The position numbers and the translations under genes are program-made. Below the pieces are notes generated by a model. The model searched no databases. It was given only the letters and a program-made list of their open reading frames with translations, and was not told the origin of the DNA. From Mesorhizobium sp. WSM3626 (lineage in GTDB: Bacteria > Pseudomonadota > Alphaproteobacteria > Rhizobiales > Rhizobiaceae), in the NCBI RefSeq assembly GCF_000513935.1, contig NZ_AZUY01000026.1:1-64000 (forward strand): a stretch of 64,000 nucleotides of DNA, in the 5' to 3' direction. Positions 27,121 to 35,344 of this stretch are shown here, one piece after another (within the stretch, counting starts at the first letter, position 1; the number at the start of each line of letters is the position of its first letter).

Positions 27121-28137
27121 TCAGCTTTGGCTTGCGTGGCGGTAAAGTTCCGCGATGGCAGGTGCGTCCGGTTCCTCCAGCATAAGGCCATCATTGCAGT
27201 CCTCGGGCCCGAAATAAAATTCGGCATGCGGCACCACCCGAAGCCATAGATGCGGGGCCGCACCCGATCGCAGCCAGGCTTTGTTTGGAAGAAATATACA
27301 TACTCGACCCGAATACGCAGTGGGAATGTACCGTCGCAAGGCGGTGATCGCCGCGGATTTCAGCCGAGCCCTGCTGGCCAGCACCGGATCTGTCGCGAAA
27401 GGCTCTTTGTTTTTGCGAACGAGGGGCACGAGTGCGCGTACGCGCACGCCGAGATTCCGGAGGCGACTGCCGAAATGGCGCACACGGGCCCCGAATGTCG
27501 GCAATTTCGCGATCTCGCGCATGAACGAATCGGCGCCCCCCTTAGCAAAGAAATAGAGCAGGCGCGGCAATTCCTGATAGGTGGCAGGATGAAGAGGGCC
27601 AAAGAGCGCCACGCATGGGACCTCCGCTCCGCGCTGGCCCAGGATCTTCGCCAGCTCGAAAGCGGTCGCAGCACCCGAACAGTAGCCGGCGATGATCATC
27701 GGACCCGTGGGCTGAAATTCGGTGATCTGGCGGGCGAAGTACTCAGCGATATCTTCGACGCGGTCCATCGGCTCACTCTGCCCATCGAAGCCAGACGGCT
27801 GTAGTGCGTAGAACGGTTGATCGCTCCCCATGTGCTTCGATAGGTCGGAGAACGAGAAGGGCGCACCGATATGCCCGGGTACCGCGTAAATGGGCGTGCG
27901 TGTTCCGCCAGACTGGAGCGGAATGATTGCAGGCTGTTGCTGGGCCGCCGCCTTGGCCATTTTCAGAAACGCGATGATCTCGCCCTTCCGGTCCCGCAAC
28001 TGGTCTCGAAACTCGGCCGTCAGCGCGCCAACTGGGGCGTTGCACCGCAGCCGGTCGCCCTCTTCTACCCAAAGCTTGATGTCCTTGACCGCGAGGTTTG
28101 CGAGAAGCTCCGGAAACTGCATCACGCCTGAAGACAT
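27121..28137 (-). CDS. Thioesterase with N-terminal TubC-type docking domain and Cys nucleophile
   Basis: A 338-residue protein. Residues 6-59 (ELLANLAVKDIKLWVEEGDR and onward to a GEIIAFL helix) fit the TubC_N docking domain that joins NRPS/PKS subunits. Residues 75-330 are an alpha/beta-hydrolase thioesterase: YAVPGHIGAPFSF gives the oxyanion region and GYCSG at 151-155 the nucleophile elbow, with Cys153 in place of the usual Ser. Cys thioesterases are known in beta-lactone and monobactam assembly. The start at 28137 has GGAAGG upstream; an in-frame ATG at 28170 does not. The stop is 49 bp before the A-PCP start, so docking between these two proteins is plausible. Confidence 0.83.
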   Translation of the reverse strand: MSSGVMQFPELLANLAVKDIKLWVEEGDRLRCNAPVGALTAEFRDQLRDRKGEIIAFLKMAKAAAQQQPAIIPLQSGGTRTPIYAVPGHIGAPFSFSDLSKHMGSDQPFYALQPSGFDGQSEPMDRVEDIAEYFARQITEFQPTGPMIIAGYCSGAATAFELAKILGQRGAEVPCVALFGPLHPATYQELPRLLYFFAKGGADSFMREIAKLPTFGARVRHFGSRLRNLGVRVRALVPLVRKNKEPFATDPVLASRARLKSAAITALRRYIPTAYSGRVCIFLPNKAWLRSGAAPHLWLRVVPHAEFYFGPEDCNDGLMLEEPDAPAIAELYRHASQS

Positions 28138-28379
28138 AGGGGCCTTCCGATCAGTTTGTCTATCATTCAAGAGGGAGCTGAAGTGGTCCCGCTACCCGAC
28201 TGCTCCAGCATGGCGGCTTCCTCTGTGAAACTGCCGTCTTTTCTCTGTAGGCCCGGGACAAGGCATGGAACTGCTGTGCCGTTGTCGAGCCCAAGCTTTC
28301 TCGTTGTCCAGTTCCGTGTATCTGCAGTGCATCGTAGTCGCTGATGGCAGCGCGGACACTTTCAATTCTGGATTACCAC

Positions 28380-29009
28380 TCAATTGCGGACTACCACAGT
28401 TCCGATGTACCCAGGTTTCGGTACGAACCGGCGGACAGCCCAATCGCTTTCCTGCCAGGAAAGGAGTTGTCCCAGGCCGCAGCCCAAGGCCTTAGAAACG
28501 GCCTCCATTCGGGTCCAGTGCCCAAGGAATCCTTCCAGCCGGTCTTCCGGACCAAGCGCGGCGTAGGCACCGTATTCGGAGGCGGAAAAGCAGAGCGCCG
28601 CAATCTCGTCGGCTTCGGGAACAGGGAGAACTGCTTCGATGTCCACCCCGACCTCGTGCCCACTCGAGAGGGCGATTACCGCGACATCTCCGGATCTGGA
28701 GACGCTGAAGCACAAATCGTGAGCAGGCATGCGAGGTGAGAGGCGGGGTTTGCCCAGGCGCCCATATACCAGTTCTACCTCGGAGGGCGGGATTCCTAGT
28801 TTGGAAGCGAGAATCTGGCGCAACTGGACACGGGTAGCCACAAAGCGGCGGCGATCCGACCCCCGTCTCAACCCCTCGGCGCGGCGACGCTCCTCATCGT
28901 TGAGGCAAAGAACTGTCTCGCCGATGACGTTCCGCTCCGCATCGAGCGTGATCGCCAGGACCTCCAACCCGTCAACTGTGATCCCGGATATCAGATCGAC
29001 TTTGTCCAA
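28380..29009 (-). CDS. 4'-phosphopantetheinyl transferase (Sfp type)
   Basis: About 209 residues. HEVGVDIEAV and WTRMEAVSKALG form the two halves of the Sfp motif (the usual K-E pair reads M-E here, with the second Lys kept), and CFSVSRSGDVAVIAL is the strand before the active site. It would attach the phosphopantetheine arm to Ser613 of the A-PCP. The likely start is the TTG at 29009, 8 bp after GGAG. A longer reading to ATG 29093 gives MAELVDAP and GSSPTAG, which is only the translated tRNA-like gene and is rejected. It lies 242 bp upstream of the thioesterase in the same direction. Confidence 0.8.
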   Translation of the reverse strand: MDKVDLISGITVDGLEVLAITLDAERNVIGETVLCLNDEERRRAEGLRRGSDRRRFVATRVQLRQILASKLGIPPSEVELVYGRLGKPRLSPRMPAHDLCFSVSRSGDVAVIALSSGHEVGVDIEAVLPVPEADEIAALCFSASEYGAYAALGPEDRLEGFLGHWTRMEAVSKALGCGLGQLLSWQESDWAVRRFVPKPGYIGTVVVRN

Positions 29010-29014
29010 ATCTA

Positions 29015-29099
29015 TGGCTCCAGCGGTAGGACTCGAACCTACAAGCCTTTCGGCGTCGCCTGAACAGTGCGGTGCGTCTACCAATTCCGCCACGCTGAA
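29015..29099 (-). tRNA. Class-II tRNA-like gene with Leu-type body and GTT anticodon position
   Basis: An 85-nt cloverleaf with encoded CCA. The acceptor stem TTCAGCG/CGCTGGA pairs over 7 bp with one T-G wobble. The D-arm GCGGAATTGGTAGACGC is that of tRNA-Leu. A 13-nt variable arm contains GCC-GAAA-GGC, and the T-arm GTAGG-TTCGAGT-CCTAC is perfect. The 17-nt anticodon arm is poor: only its three central pairs form. The trinucleotide in the anticodon position, after the conserved T33, is GTT (Asn), and the base before CCA is G, not the A expected for Leu. It may be a decayed tRNA-Leu, or a dedicated tRNA for the neighbouring aminoacyl-handling genes. The gene ends 6 bp before the PPTase start. 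Confidence 0.6.
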
Positions 29100-29208
29100 A
29101 CATAGATTAGACGGATCCAGCCTCTCCTCGTGCTAGGGATGAGTCCGCCGATCGATGGTCCAAGAAGCTGCCCCAGACATGATTGTGAGTTCCTTCGTTG
29201 GCCCAACC

Positions 29209-30420
29209 TCAAGGCGCGGCCTGTCTCAAGTGAGTAGCAATGGTCCCTAGCACCCGCTTGGTTTGCCGCAGCTTCGCCTCGACGCGGCGCTCCAAGCTGT
29301 CTCTTGCGATAGTGATCCATCGCATCGCATGCTCCGCATTAGCCAAGTGGGACTTGTGACCGGCGGAACCTGCCAGGAAGTCGTAGCCGCGCTCGCCGCG
29401 CATGATGCTGTCTTCAATAGCCAGCACATGGCTCACAAGCCCGGGCTTGAGCCGGGAATCGCGCTCATAGAGAAACCCGCTTTGATAATTGAAAACGCGG
29501 TGGTCATGCACGAAGTTGTACAAGACCCCGATTGTCTGGTCTCCAGCCAACGTCCGCGAGATGCGGACGGCCCCGGTGGGAACTCCGCGCGCAATGAGTT
29601 CCTGGTGAAACCGGCGGAAGCTAGGATTGACAAAGGCTCCCTTGCGCCCCCACCGCGCCTGATGAAGTTCGGCGAGCGAATCAAACGCGACGAGCGCCTC
29701 CGATGTCGCTTCCGCGGTCCGGAACTCAATGAGGCCACGCTCCGCATATAACCGCATGGCGCGGCTCACTGCCTGGCGCGTATTGCGCCCCAACGTGGCA
29801 CGAAAATTTCCCCCTATCTGCCGGACTTTGGCAAAATCAATCCACCGCGCCGTGTCCTCCGCTTTCAACTCGGCGATGAGTCCAGCACGCTGCGCAACTC
29901 GACATGCGGCCAACTCGAAGTCCGGCTCAATCGCGGAGAGCACCAGCTGGTCAGAGTGGCGCAAGTGGCGCGCTAAGGCATCGAGGCACGCCACTCGAAC
30001 GGCGTCGGCCATGGATTGCTCTGCAAGAATATTGTTGTACTCGACGCACAATCGGTCGAAACGAACATCTCCAGTTTCATGGAGCAGCCAACGCGATCGA
30101 GCACGCGGTCCAAAACGCCATGCCTTCCGCCTGCAAATAATCGCCAAGCCAACGATCTTGCCTGCGGCCCGGGCAACAAGCACGCGCGGCTGCGTGCTCC
30201 TCGGCAGATGCCTTAGCCAAGTTTCCATCCAGAGCCAGGACAGATAGAATGAGTGGGTTGCTCGCGTTTCGAGCGCTTTCCAATCGGCCTCAAGTTTCGC
30301 AATGTTGTGCAAGCTCTCCACAGTAACAACGATGACCGTATCTCGAGGCACGGCATGCTCGTCTGAAGCCGCGCGATAGGGTTCGGCATCGACAAGTGAG
30401 ACATTAAGAGATCCCGACAT
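29209..30420 (-). CDS. GNAT-fold acyltransferase of the CelD/FemAB-like (Acetyltransf_6) type
   Basis: About 403 residues from ATG 30420. The central block FRATLGRNTRQAVSRAMR followed by RWGRKGAFVNPSFRRFHQEL and VLYNFVHDHRVFNYQSGFLY is the pattern of the CelD/BcsL family, a double-GNAT fold related to the FemAB aminoacyl-tRNA-dependent transferases. Members in exopolysaccharide loci are thought to acylate sugars. An in-frame region before 30420 overlaps the OPX gene end and seems non-coding. The gene follows the export protein and precedes the tRNA-like gene, so an aminoacyl or acyl donor from the NRPS set or from a charged tRNA is possible; this is inference. Confidence 0.78.
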   Translation of the reverse strand: MSGSLNVSLVDAEPYRAASDEHAVPRDTVIVVTVESLHNIAKLEADWKALETRATHSFYLSWLWMETWLRHLPRSTQPRVLVARAAGKIVGLAIICRRKAWRFGPRARSRWLLHETGDVRFDRLCVEYNNILAEQSMADAVRVACLDALARHLRHSDQLVLSAIEPDFELAACRVAQRAGLIAELKAEDTARWIDFAKVRQIGGNFRATLGRNTRQAVSRAMRLYAERGLIEFRTAEATSEALVAFDSLAELHQARWGRKGAFVNPSFRRFHQELIARGVPTGAVRISRTLAGDQTIGVLYNFVHDHRVFNYQSGFLYERDSRLKPGLVSHVLAIEDSIMRGERGYDFLAGSAGHKSHLANAEHAMRWITIARDSLERRVEAKLRQTKRVLGTIATHLRQAAP

Positions 30421-30602
30421 AGACCGATCTTCTTCTGATACTTCGCCGATTCGATATTTTTCCGCCAAGCTCAAGCATGGACTGCGCAGGGAACCGAACC
30501 GCGCAGGCCGTTTCTGAGAGACTGCTGCGGGCATGCCAGTATCCGCACTGGAAGGCAAATTGCCGTGCCCAGTGCAGGATACCCGGCCGGTTGCTAGAGG
30601 TC

Positions 30603-32495
30603 TCAATTCGGACCCATCATCTGCTCCGCAACCACAGGGCCGTGCCCTAGCTCGTTGAGAGTGCTCGCGCCCGGCAATCTGTCGCCGCTCGGTGAGGAGG
30701 CTTGGACTGACGAACCATCCCGCTCGCTTGGCTGGTTTTCGCCCACGGTGATGTTGACGAGGTCACCTGGCCGCAACACCGTCATTCCCATGGACTGGAT
30801 GCTGACCGGCCCGGCTGCCGATTGCCGCACGATTTGGTAGGTAACCCTGTTGGCGTCCTGCGCGAACTGGGCCGCAAATTGGGCGCGGGTCGCCGGCAAC
30901 GTGTACAGGACGCCTTCGCTGGCGTTCAACTCGCGCACATTGGCCGCGATCTGGCTGTCCGTTGCTTCAATCTCCACCTCCAGATCGTTCCTGGCGTCGG
31001 CGCGGGTTTGCAACACCTGAGACTCGAGCGAAATGAGGCGCTGCCTGGCGGACGCGTACTGGTTGAGGGCCTCCCGCCGGCGTTGTTCCGCGTCGGACAA
31101 CTCGCTCTGGACCTGGTCCAACACCGTCGTGCTGAGAACTTTGCGGTTCACGAGCATGCGCGTACTGTTGACGCGCTCCTGGCGCAATTTGACGAGTTCG
31201 TCGAGAGAGTCCATTTGCCCATACGCCATGACGTCTTGCTTGGCTGTCTCCAGCGCATCCAGGGTAGCGCGTTCGCGATACTTGCGCGCCACCGTGACAG
31301 CCTTACGCCGGTCGCTCTGCTCGTTGATGAGGTTGGTGGCTTCGGTCGCGCCGGCCAGTTCTAGCAACCGCGGGGGGGTCTTGGGCGCCGTGCCGTCGCG
31401 CTCGGCCTCCAGCACTGCCGCACGCGCGAGCAATTTCACTATGGCATCGATCGCCCCGCCCCGCTTCTGGGTTTCACGCACGGCTTCGATGTTCTGCCAA
31501 GGCTCGCTCTGGCCCTGATTGAGTCCGCCGGCCAGTGCGATGGCGTGCAGGATCGTCATGCCGGGCGTGTACTTGAAGGAGCCTGGATTCTTGACCGGCC
31601 CCAGCACGTAAATGGGCGAGCGCTCCAGCGACAGTATATTGACCAGCCCCTTGCGGCCCAACAGTCGATCGAAAGTTTCCACCAGGTCGGCTTGTACTTG
31701 TTGCGCCGATCGGTTCGCGACCGGAATGAAGCCGAGCAAGGGCACAGAAATCGTGCCGTCCTCTTGCACAGTATATTCGCCGCTCAGTTCCGGACGCTGC
31801 TGGATGCCGCTCAGGGCCGAGGCGGAGGACACTGCCCCCCACTTATCTTCCTCCACCACGACGCGCTCAAAGAACGCGACTTTGAGGCGGTCACCGACGC
31901 CGAACAGACTCCCGGTTGACACGTCTGGCGCCGTGCTGAGCGGTCCGGGGCGCTCGGCGTTGGAAGCGACGTTAGGCGCGGGGCTCCGTTCGACCAACGT
32001 CGCGGCAGACGTGTCCGGTTCCGTGCTGAGAATTTGCGACCGCTCGGCGCCGGGATTCGTGGGCGCGGGGGTTCGTTCGACCATGGTCGCGGTCGCGGCA
32101 GACGCATCGGTGCCGGACACGATCGCGCGGGAGCGGTTGGCCGTGGTTTGACCCCGTTGATCTTGCCAGTTATCGATCGCGGCAGACACCATCTGCGCCA
32201 CGGTTCCGGAAACATCCTGGATCTTCTGCATCACAGGTGCGGAGACATCCTCGACCTTTTGCGCCACGGCACCGGAGACGACTTCGACCTTCTGCGCCGC
32301 GGCATCAGAGACGTCCTGGATCTTCTGCACAGCGGGTCCGGAGGCGTGCTTAATGGCCTCCCAGTTTTTGACAGCTCCCATGGCGGCGACCCCGGAGAGT
32401 CCCAGAACAAACAGGACGGCTTTCATTTCCCCACGGCGGGTCGCTTGTGGCGAGGAAGCGACCGGTTCGGAATTGCGACTTGTGTCCATGGCCAT
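30603..32495 (-). CDS. Polysaccharide export protein (OPX/Wza family) with N-terminal hendecad repeats
   Basis: A 630-residue protein. Residues 24-43 (MKAVLFVLGLSGVAAMGAV) are a membrane anchor or uncleaved signal. Residues 57-100 hold four 11-residue repeats, QKIQDVSDAAA-type, predicting a right-handed coiled coil. A Pro/Thr-rich linker follows. From about 200, GVGDRLKVAFFE and GEYTVQEDGTISVPLLGFI are the Poly_export (PES) domain and SPIYVLGPVKNPGSFKYTPG an SLBB domain. The 330-560 part is a long helical region (RERATLDALETAKQDV onward) resembling the helical hairpin of export adaptors. It would form the outer exit of the capsule or EPS. It is transcribed away from the LuxR-type gene. Confidence 0.86.
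   Translation of the reverse strand: MAMDTSRNSEPVASSPQATRRGEMKAVLFVLGLSGVAAMGAVKNWEAIKHASGPAVQKIQDVSDAAAQKVEVVSGAVAQKVEDVSAPVMQKIQDVSGTVAQMVSAAIDNWQDQRGQTTANRSRAIVSGTDASAATATMVERTPAPTNPGAERSQILSTEPDTSAATLVERSPAPNVASNAERPGPLSTAPDVSTGSLFGVGDRLKVAFFERVVVEEDKWGAVSSASALSGIQQRPELSGEYTVQEDGTISVPLLGFIPVANRSAQQVQADLVETFDRLLGRKGLVNILSLERSPIYVLGPVKNPGSFKYTPGMTILHAIALAGGLNQGQSEPWQNIEAVRETQKRGGAIDAIVKLLARAAVLEAERDGTAPKTPPRLLELAGATEATNLINEQSDRRKAVTVARKYRERATLDALETAKQDVMAYGQMDSLDELVKLRQERVNSTRMLVNRKVLSTTVLDQVQSELSDAEQRRREALNQYASARQRLISLESQVLQTRADARNDLEVEIEATDSQIAANVRELNASEGVLYTLPATRAQFAAQFAQDANRVTYQIVRQSAAGPVSIQSMGMTVLRPGDLVNITVGENQPSERDGSSVQASSPSGDRLPGASTLNELGHGPVVAEQMMGPN
32196..32327 (-). repeat. Four 33-bp in-frame repeats encoding 11-residue coiled-coil units
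   Basis: Within the export gene, codons 57-100 repeat every 33 bp with the protein pattern Q-K-[IV]-[QE]-x-V-S-x-x-[VA]-x. Neighbouring copies differ at only a few residues, so the array arose by tandem duplication. Confidence 0.75.
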
Positions 32496-32651
32496 TGCGC
32501 GTGTCTTTCGCTATTGGAGATGCCATCCCGTCCCGAACTGATCGAGCCGAGGAAGGCTCTGCCTGATCGTGGCCTTTCACCGCCAGCGGCACAACTGTCC
32601 CTTTGTGGGCACTCCTTCCGGATAAACACCGCCCTGGGCGAACTCGCGGCA

Positions 32652-32681
32652 GAATACTGAACATGGGAATACTCAACATGA
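32652..32681. repeat. Two adjacent 15-bp direct repeats in the export gene upstream region
   Basis: GAATACTGAACATGG is followed at once by GAATACTCAACATGA, two mismatches in 15. They lie about 155 bp before the export gene start and 200 bp before the LuxR-type gene, in an AT-richer patch, and may be an operator. Confidence 0.5.
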
Positions 32682-32761
32682 GAATGATTGATGGCTCCTC
32701 GCCGCAAACCCGATGTACGCCTGTGGTTGAGGATCTGGGTAGACCCTGACGGCCCCTCTAC

Positions 32762-32799
32762 GCCTAAAGAGGGCATTTGCGAGCCTAAGGAGGGTATTT
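32762..32799. promoter_or_regulatory. Two 17-bp direct repeats with 21-bp period, possible regulator sites
   Basis: GCCTAAAGAGGGCATTT (32762-32778) and GCCTAAGGAGGGTATTT (32783-32799) are spaced 21 bp, two helical turns, so a dimer of dimers could bind one DNA face. They lie 83 bp before the LuxR-type start and between the divergent genes, a natural place for autoregulation and control of the export gene. Confidence 0.5.
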
Positions 32800-32881
32800 T
32801 CGCTGCTGCGATTGCGGGCGTAAAGTATGCGTGGGGGTTTGGCGATGGCGCGTAGCGCTTGGTGCATACAAAGAGCCAATC

Positions 32882-33667
32882 ATGAGACAGTCCTTTACGA
32901 CGGTGCTTGTCGGGCCGAGCGAGTTGCTAAGAGAAGGCCTTATTCGCATCCTAGAAGCAGAAAAGTTTCGTATTCTTTCCTCCGCGGCTTCTGTCTACGA
33001 TCTTCTCCAAAAACCGCTATCCCAGCAGCGTCCCATCTTGCTCATCATAGATCTCGACGCTCCTGATGAGGACGCTGGATTCACACAAATTGCCGACTTC
33101 AAAGCAGTTTATGCGTCGAGCCATGTCGTTGCGCTGGGCGAGCACTGTCGATCGAATGATGTAGTTTCCGCCTTTCGCGCGGGGGCCGACGCATATTTGA
33201 CGAAAGTCGCCGCTCGCGAAACCTTCATCAAGGCCCTTGAACTGGTCATGCTTGGGCAGACAGTTCTTCCTGCGGAAACCTCAACCTGTATCCAAGAAAT
33301 TAGGCTCGACGTAAAAACTATCGCGGCAACCGAGCCAGCAAACGTGCGCTACGAAACTGAAAGCGGGGAGACAGAGCGGTCTGTTTTGTCAAATCGCGAG
33401 AAAACTATTCTGCGTTGCTTAATCGGGGGGGAGTCTAACAAAACCATCGCGCGCAAAATTAACATTGCGGAGGCCACAGTGAAGGCACACGTCAAAGCGA
33501 TCCTACGGAAAATTCGGGTCCGCAACCGTACCCAGGCAGCAGTTTGGGCGATGAATCATGACGTGCTCACTCCCGAGTCAGGCAGCGGGCCTCTGCCCTC
33601 TCATGATCCGCAAGAGCTAATTGAAGCACAAAAGGGGTACCACTCGAGAATGCTTCATCCGATGTGA
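32882..33667 (+). CDS. LuxR/FixJ-type response regulator, likely polysaccharide regulator
   Basis: A 261-residue protein. An N-terminal receiver-like domain (TTVLVGPSELLREGLIRIL, then LLIIDLDAPDED with a possible phosphoacceptor Asp) is followed by a C-terminal LuxR helix-turn-helix: LSNREKTILRCLIGGESNKT, IAEATVKAHVKAILRKIRV. I start at ATG 32882 because the receiver strand begins at residue 7; an in-frame upstream ATG at 32831 has no homology. It stands alone, divergent from the export gene, with paired repeats between them. The base composition is lower in GC than the neighbours. It probably activates or represses the locus. Confidence 0.82.
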   Translation: MRQSFTTVLVGPSELLREGLIRILEAEKFRILSSAASVYDLLQKPLSQQRPILLIIDLDAPDEDAGFTQIADFKAVYASSHVVALGEHCRSNDVVSAFRAGADAYLTKVAARETFIKALELVMLGQTVLPAETSTCIQEIRLDVKTIAATEPANVRYETESGETERSVLSNREKTILRCLIGGESNKTIARKINIAEATVKAHVKAILRKIRVRNRTQAAVWAMNHDVLTPESGSGPLPSHDPQELIEAQKGYHSRMLHPM

Positions 33668-33751
33668 ATGCCGTCCACATCTTGATAGATCATCCGGACT
33701 GGTTACATTCGCTGAGCGTGAGTGTTGCGCGAAACCGAAGGTCCGGCAGGC

Positions 33752-33782
33752 ATTTTCGGCAGGTCCATTCTCTGCCGAAAAT
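33752..33782. terminator. Perfect 11-bp hairpin after the LuxR-type gene
   Basis: ATTTTCGGCAG and CTGCCGAAAAT are exact inverted repeats around a 9-base loop, 84 bp after the regulator stop. The A/T ends could act as a two-way terminator, but there is no long T run beyond the stem; an operator is also possible. Confidence 0.5.
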
Positions 33783-33964
33783 ACTTGTGATGATGAGCGA
33801 AAAGGCTTGAACTCACCCGGGGAGAAAAAGTTTTCTGCCCGGCGAAGCACTTCCGAGAGGTCACAGGCTGGCCGGCGAGATATTCACGGCAAGATCAGGA
33901 AACAAGCAGCCGTTTTTCAGGGCTACAGATTTCACTACTTCTGCGAAGTCGAGGTTGCATCAAG

Positions 33965-34231
33965 ATGCGCATCGAAAAAATTGCTCCTGGATTTTCGCTC
34001 GACAAAGCCCGGATCGGCACTGTCGAAGGCGGAGAATCTGGGCTCTTGGTTTGGAAATTCGATCAACTGGTTGCAGTCCTTACTTGCATCGACGAGGAGG
34101 CCTATTCCATGAAAGGAAAATGGTTCCTCGAGACGGGCTTTGGGTTGCTGAGTGGGCAGCACAGGAATTTTGACACGGTCGAGGAAGCCATAGACTGGGT
34201 GGGCAGACATACTTTCCCCCGCTCTTCTTGA
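33965..34231 (+). CDS. Hypothetical 88-residue protein
   Basis: MRIEKIAPGFSLDKARIGTV is followed by a Gly/Glu loop, a hydrophobic strand (LLVWKFDQLVAVLTC) and a C-terminal helix FDTVEEAIDWVGRH. It looks like a small alpha/beta soluble protein. GAGG lies 10 bp before the ATG. I do not recognise the family. It is flanked by a hairpin upstream and by decayed DNA downstream, and shares the lower GC of the regulator gene. Confidence 0.5.
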   Translation: MRIEKIAPGFSLDKARIGTVEGGESGLLVWKFDQLVAVLTCIDEEAYSMKGKWFLETGFGLLSGQHRNFDTVEEAIDWVGRHTFPRSS

Positions 34232-34639
34232 TCAATCAGGAGATTTTCGCCGTGAGTACCTCCGGAGGTGTCCAATCAGCCGACTAACCCTGGACGCCCA
34301 GCCAAACGACGTCGAGCTGTTCCTTAGAAGGGGAGGGCAAGGTGGAACGAAACAAGGCCGACGTCGGTTCCGCAACCTCGCGCCCAATGACGGATAGCCT
34401 CGGTGGCTTGGATGCCACCTGACCGAGGCGCTGCGCCAGGTCGGCCAGCTCTACGCCAGATCATCCAAGAAGCCCATCGTTGCTTGTCACTTTCTCGAAG
34501 AGGAAGGGCTTCTTCGCTGTCCTGGCCTGGATCAGGAGCGACACAGCGCGCCGGTGCTGGTATTTTGGGCCTGGAACTGGATGTAGGCGTTGGTGATAAC
34601 TGCGCCGTGGCGACCGACAGTTGTCGCGGCGAAGCCGGC
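34232..34639. other. Decayed intergenic DNA
   Basis: About 400 bp with no intact gene. A GGAAC-N17-CGTT match on the minus strand (34346-34371) has no gene downstream in that direction and is taken as chance. The region runs into the MFS pseudogene. Confidence 0.35.
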
Positions 34640-34960
34640 GCCGGCTAGAACTGTCCCATGCGGCCCAGCCGCGTCCCAAAGCGCGCCAGCTCGCGAGAAG
34701 TAGTGCCAGGCAGATGATCCGGTGGAACACGCCTAAGGCGGTTCCCCCACAGTTGCACCGGCGCGGTCTCGGCGACGAGCGTCGCGAGCAAGCCTTGCGT
34801 GAAACCCATGTGTAGGCCCAGAGCACGACGCCAAGACTGAGGCCGAGAAGATATCGCTACCAGCGCGTCGGTTTCGATGCCGCTGCGTTTCTGGGCGTCG
34901 TCGAGCGTTACGACGGTCAGCCTGTTTTCGTTACTGACCCGACTGATCGGGGCAGGGGCG
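34640..34960 (-). pseudogene. MFS transporter remnant, frameshifted
   Basis: Two minus-strand frames together spell the typical end of an MFS carrier: GLHMGFTQGLLATLVAETAP in one, then GTALGVFHRIICLALLLAS in the other, with a frameshift at about 34745. The usual family segment reads without a break through this point. No intact start or N-terminal half is visible; the frame continuing to about 35080 is weaker. It is a dead gene between the small protein gene and the uppS remnant. Confidence 0.6.
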
Positions 34961-35344
34961 GGCGAAGCTGCGCTCGGCGCTGGCTGGTATGAAAGCCACT
35001 CCCATGCCGTCAATGCGGTGGCGGTCGGCACAGGCGCGAAAAGCAGGCGTATGCCGGGAGTGCTCATATATGCGAGATTCCTTCCTGGAAAGACTGCCTG
35101 CCCGGAGATGAACGCGAACGGCCCCGCCTGTTCAACTGGATAACGGGCGAACCTGACGGGAGCCTGACGAGCACATCTCTCCTTCCAGAACCTTGGGTCG
35201 TCTTTCCTCTGATTCGGAGTGCATCGATAGCTTGCCGGGGCCCAGTCCTGGCCCGGCTTCTCGAAGATCGCATTCGATCGCTGGCCCGGAAAGGAGCCGT
35301 GAAAGGCAAAGGATCCAGACAATCCTATTTGCCAAACCGGGTCG

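Noticed and set aside
29010..29093. N-terminal extension of the PPTase reading MAELVDAP to GSSPTAG
   Set aside because: It is the translation of the tRNA-like gene; the enzyme homology starts later and a TTG with a ribosome site exists at 29009.
34346..34371. GGAAC-N17-CGTT match on the minus strand
   Set aside because: No gene follows in that direction; likely chance.
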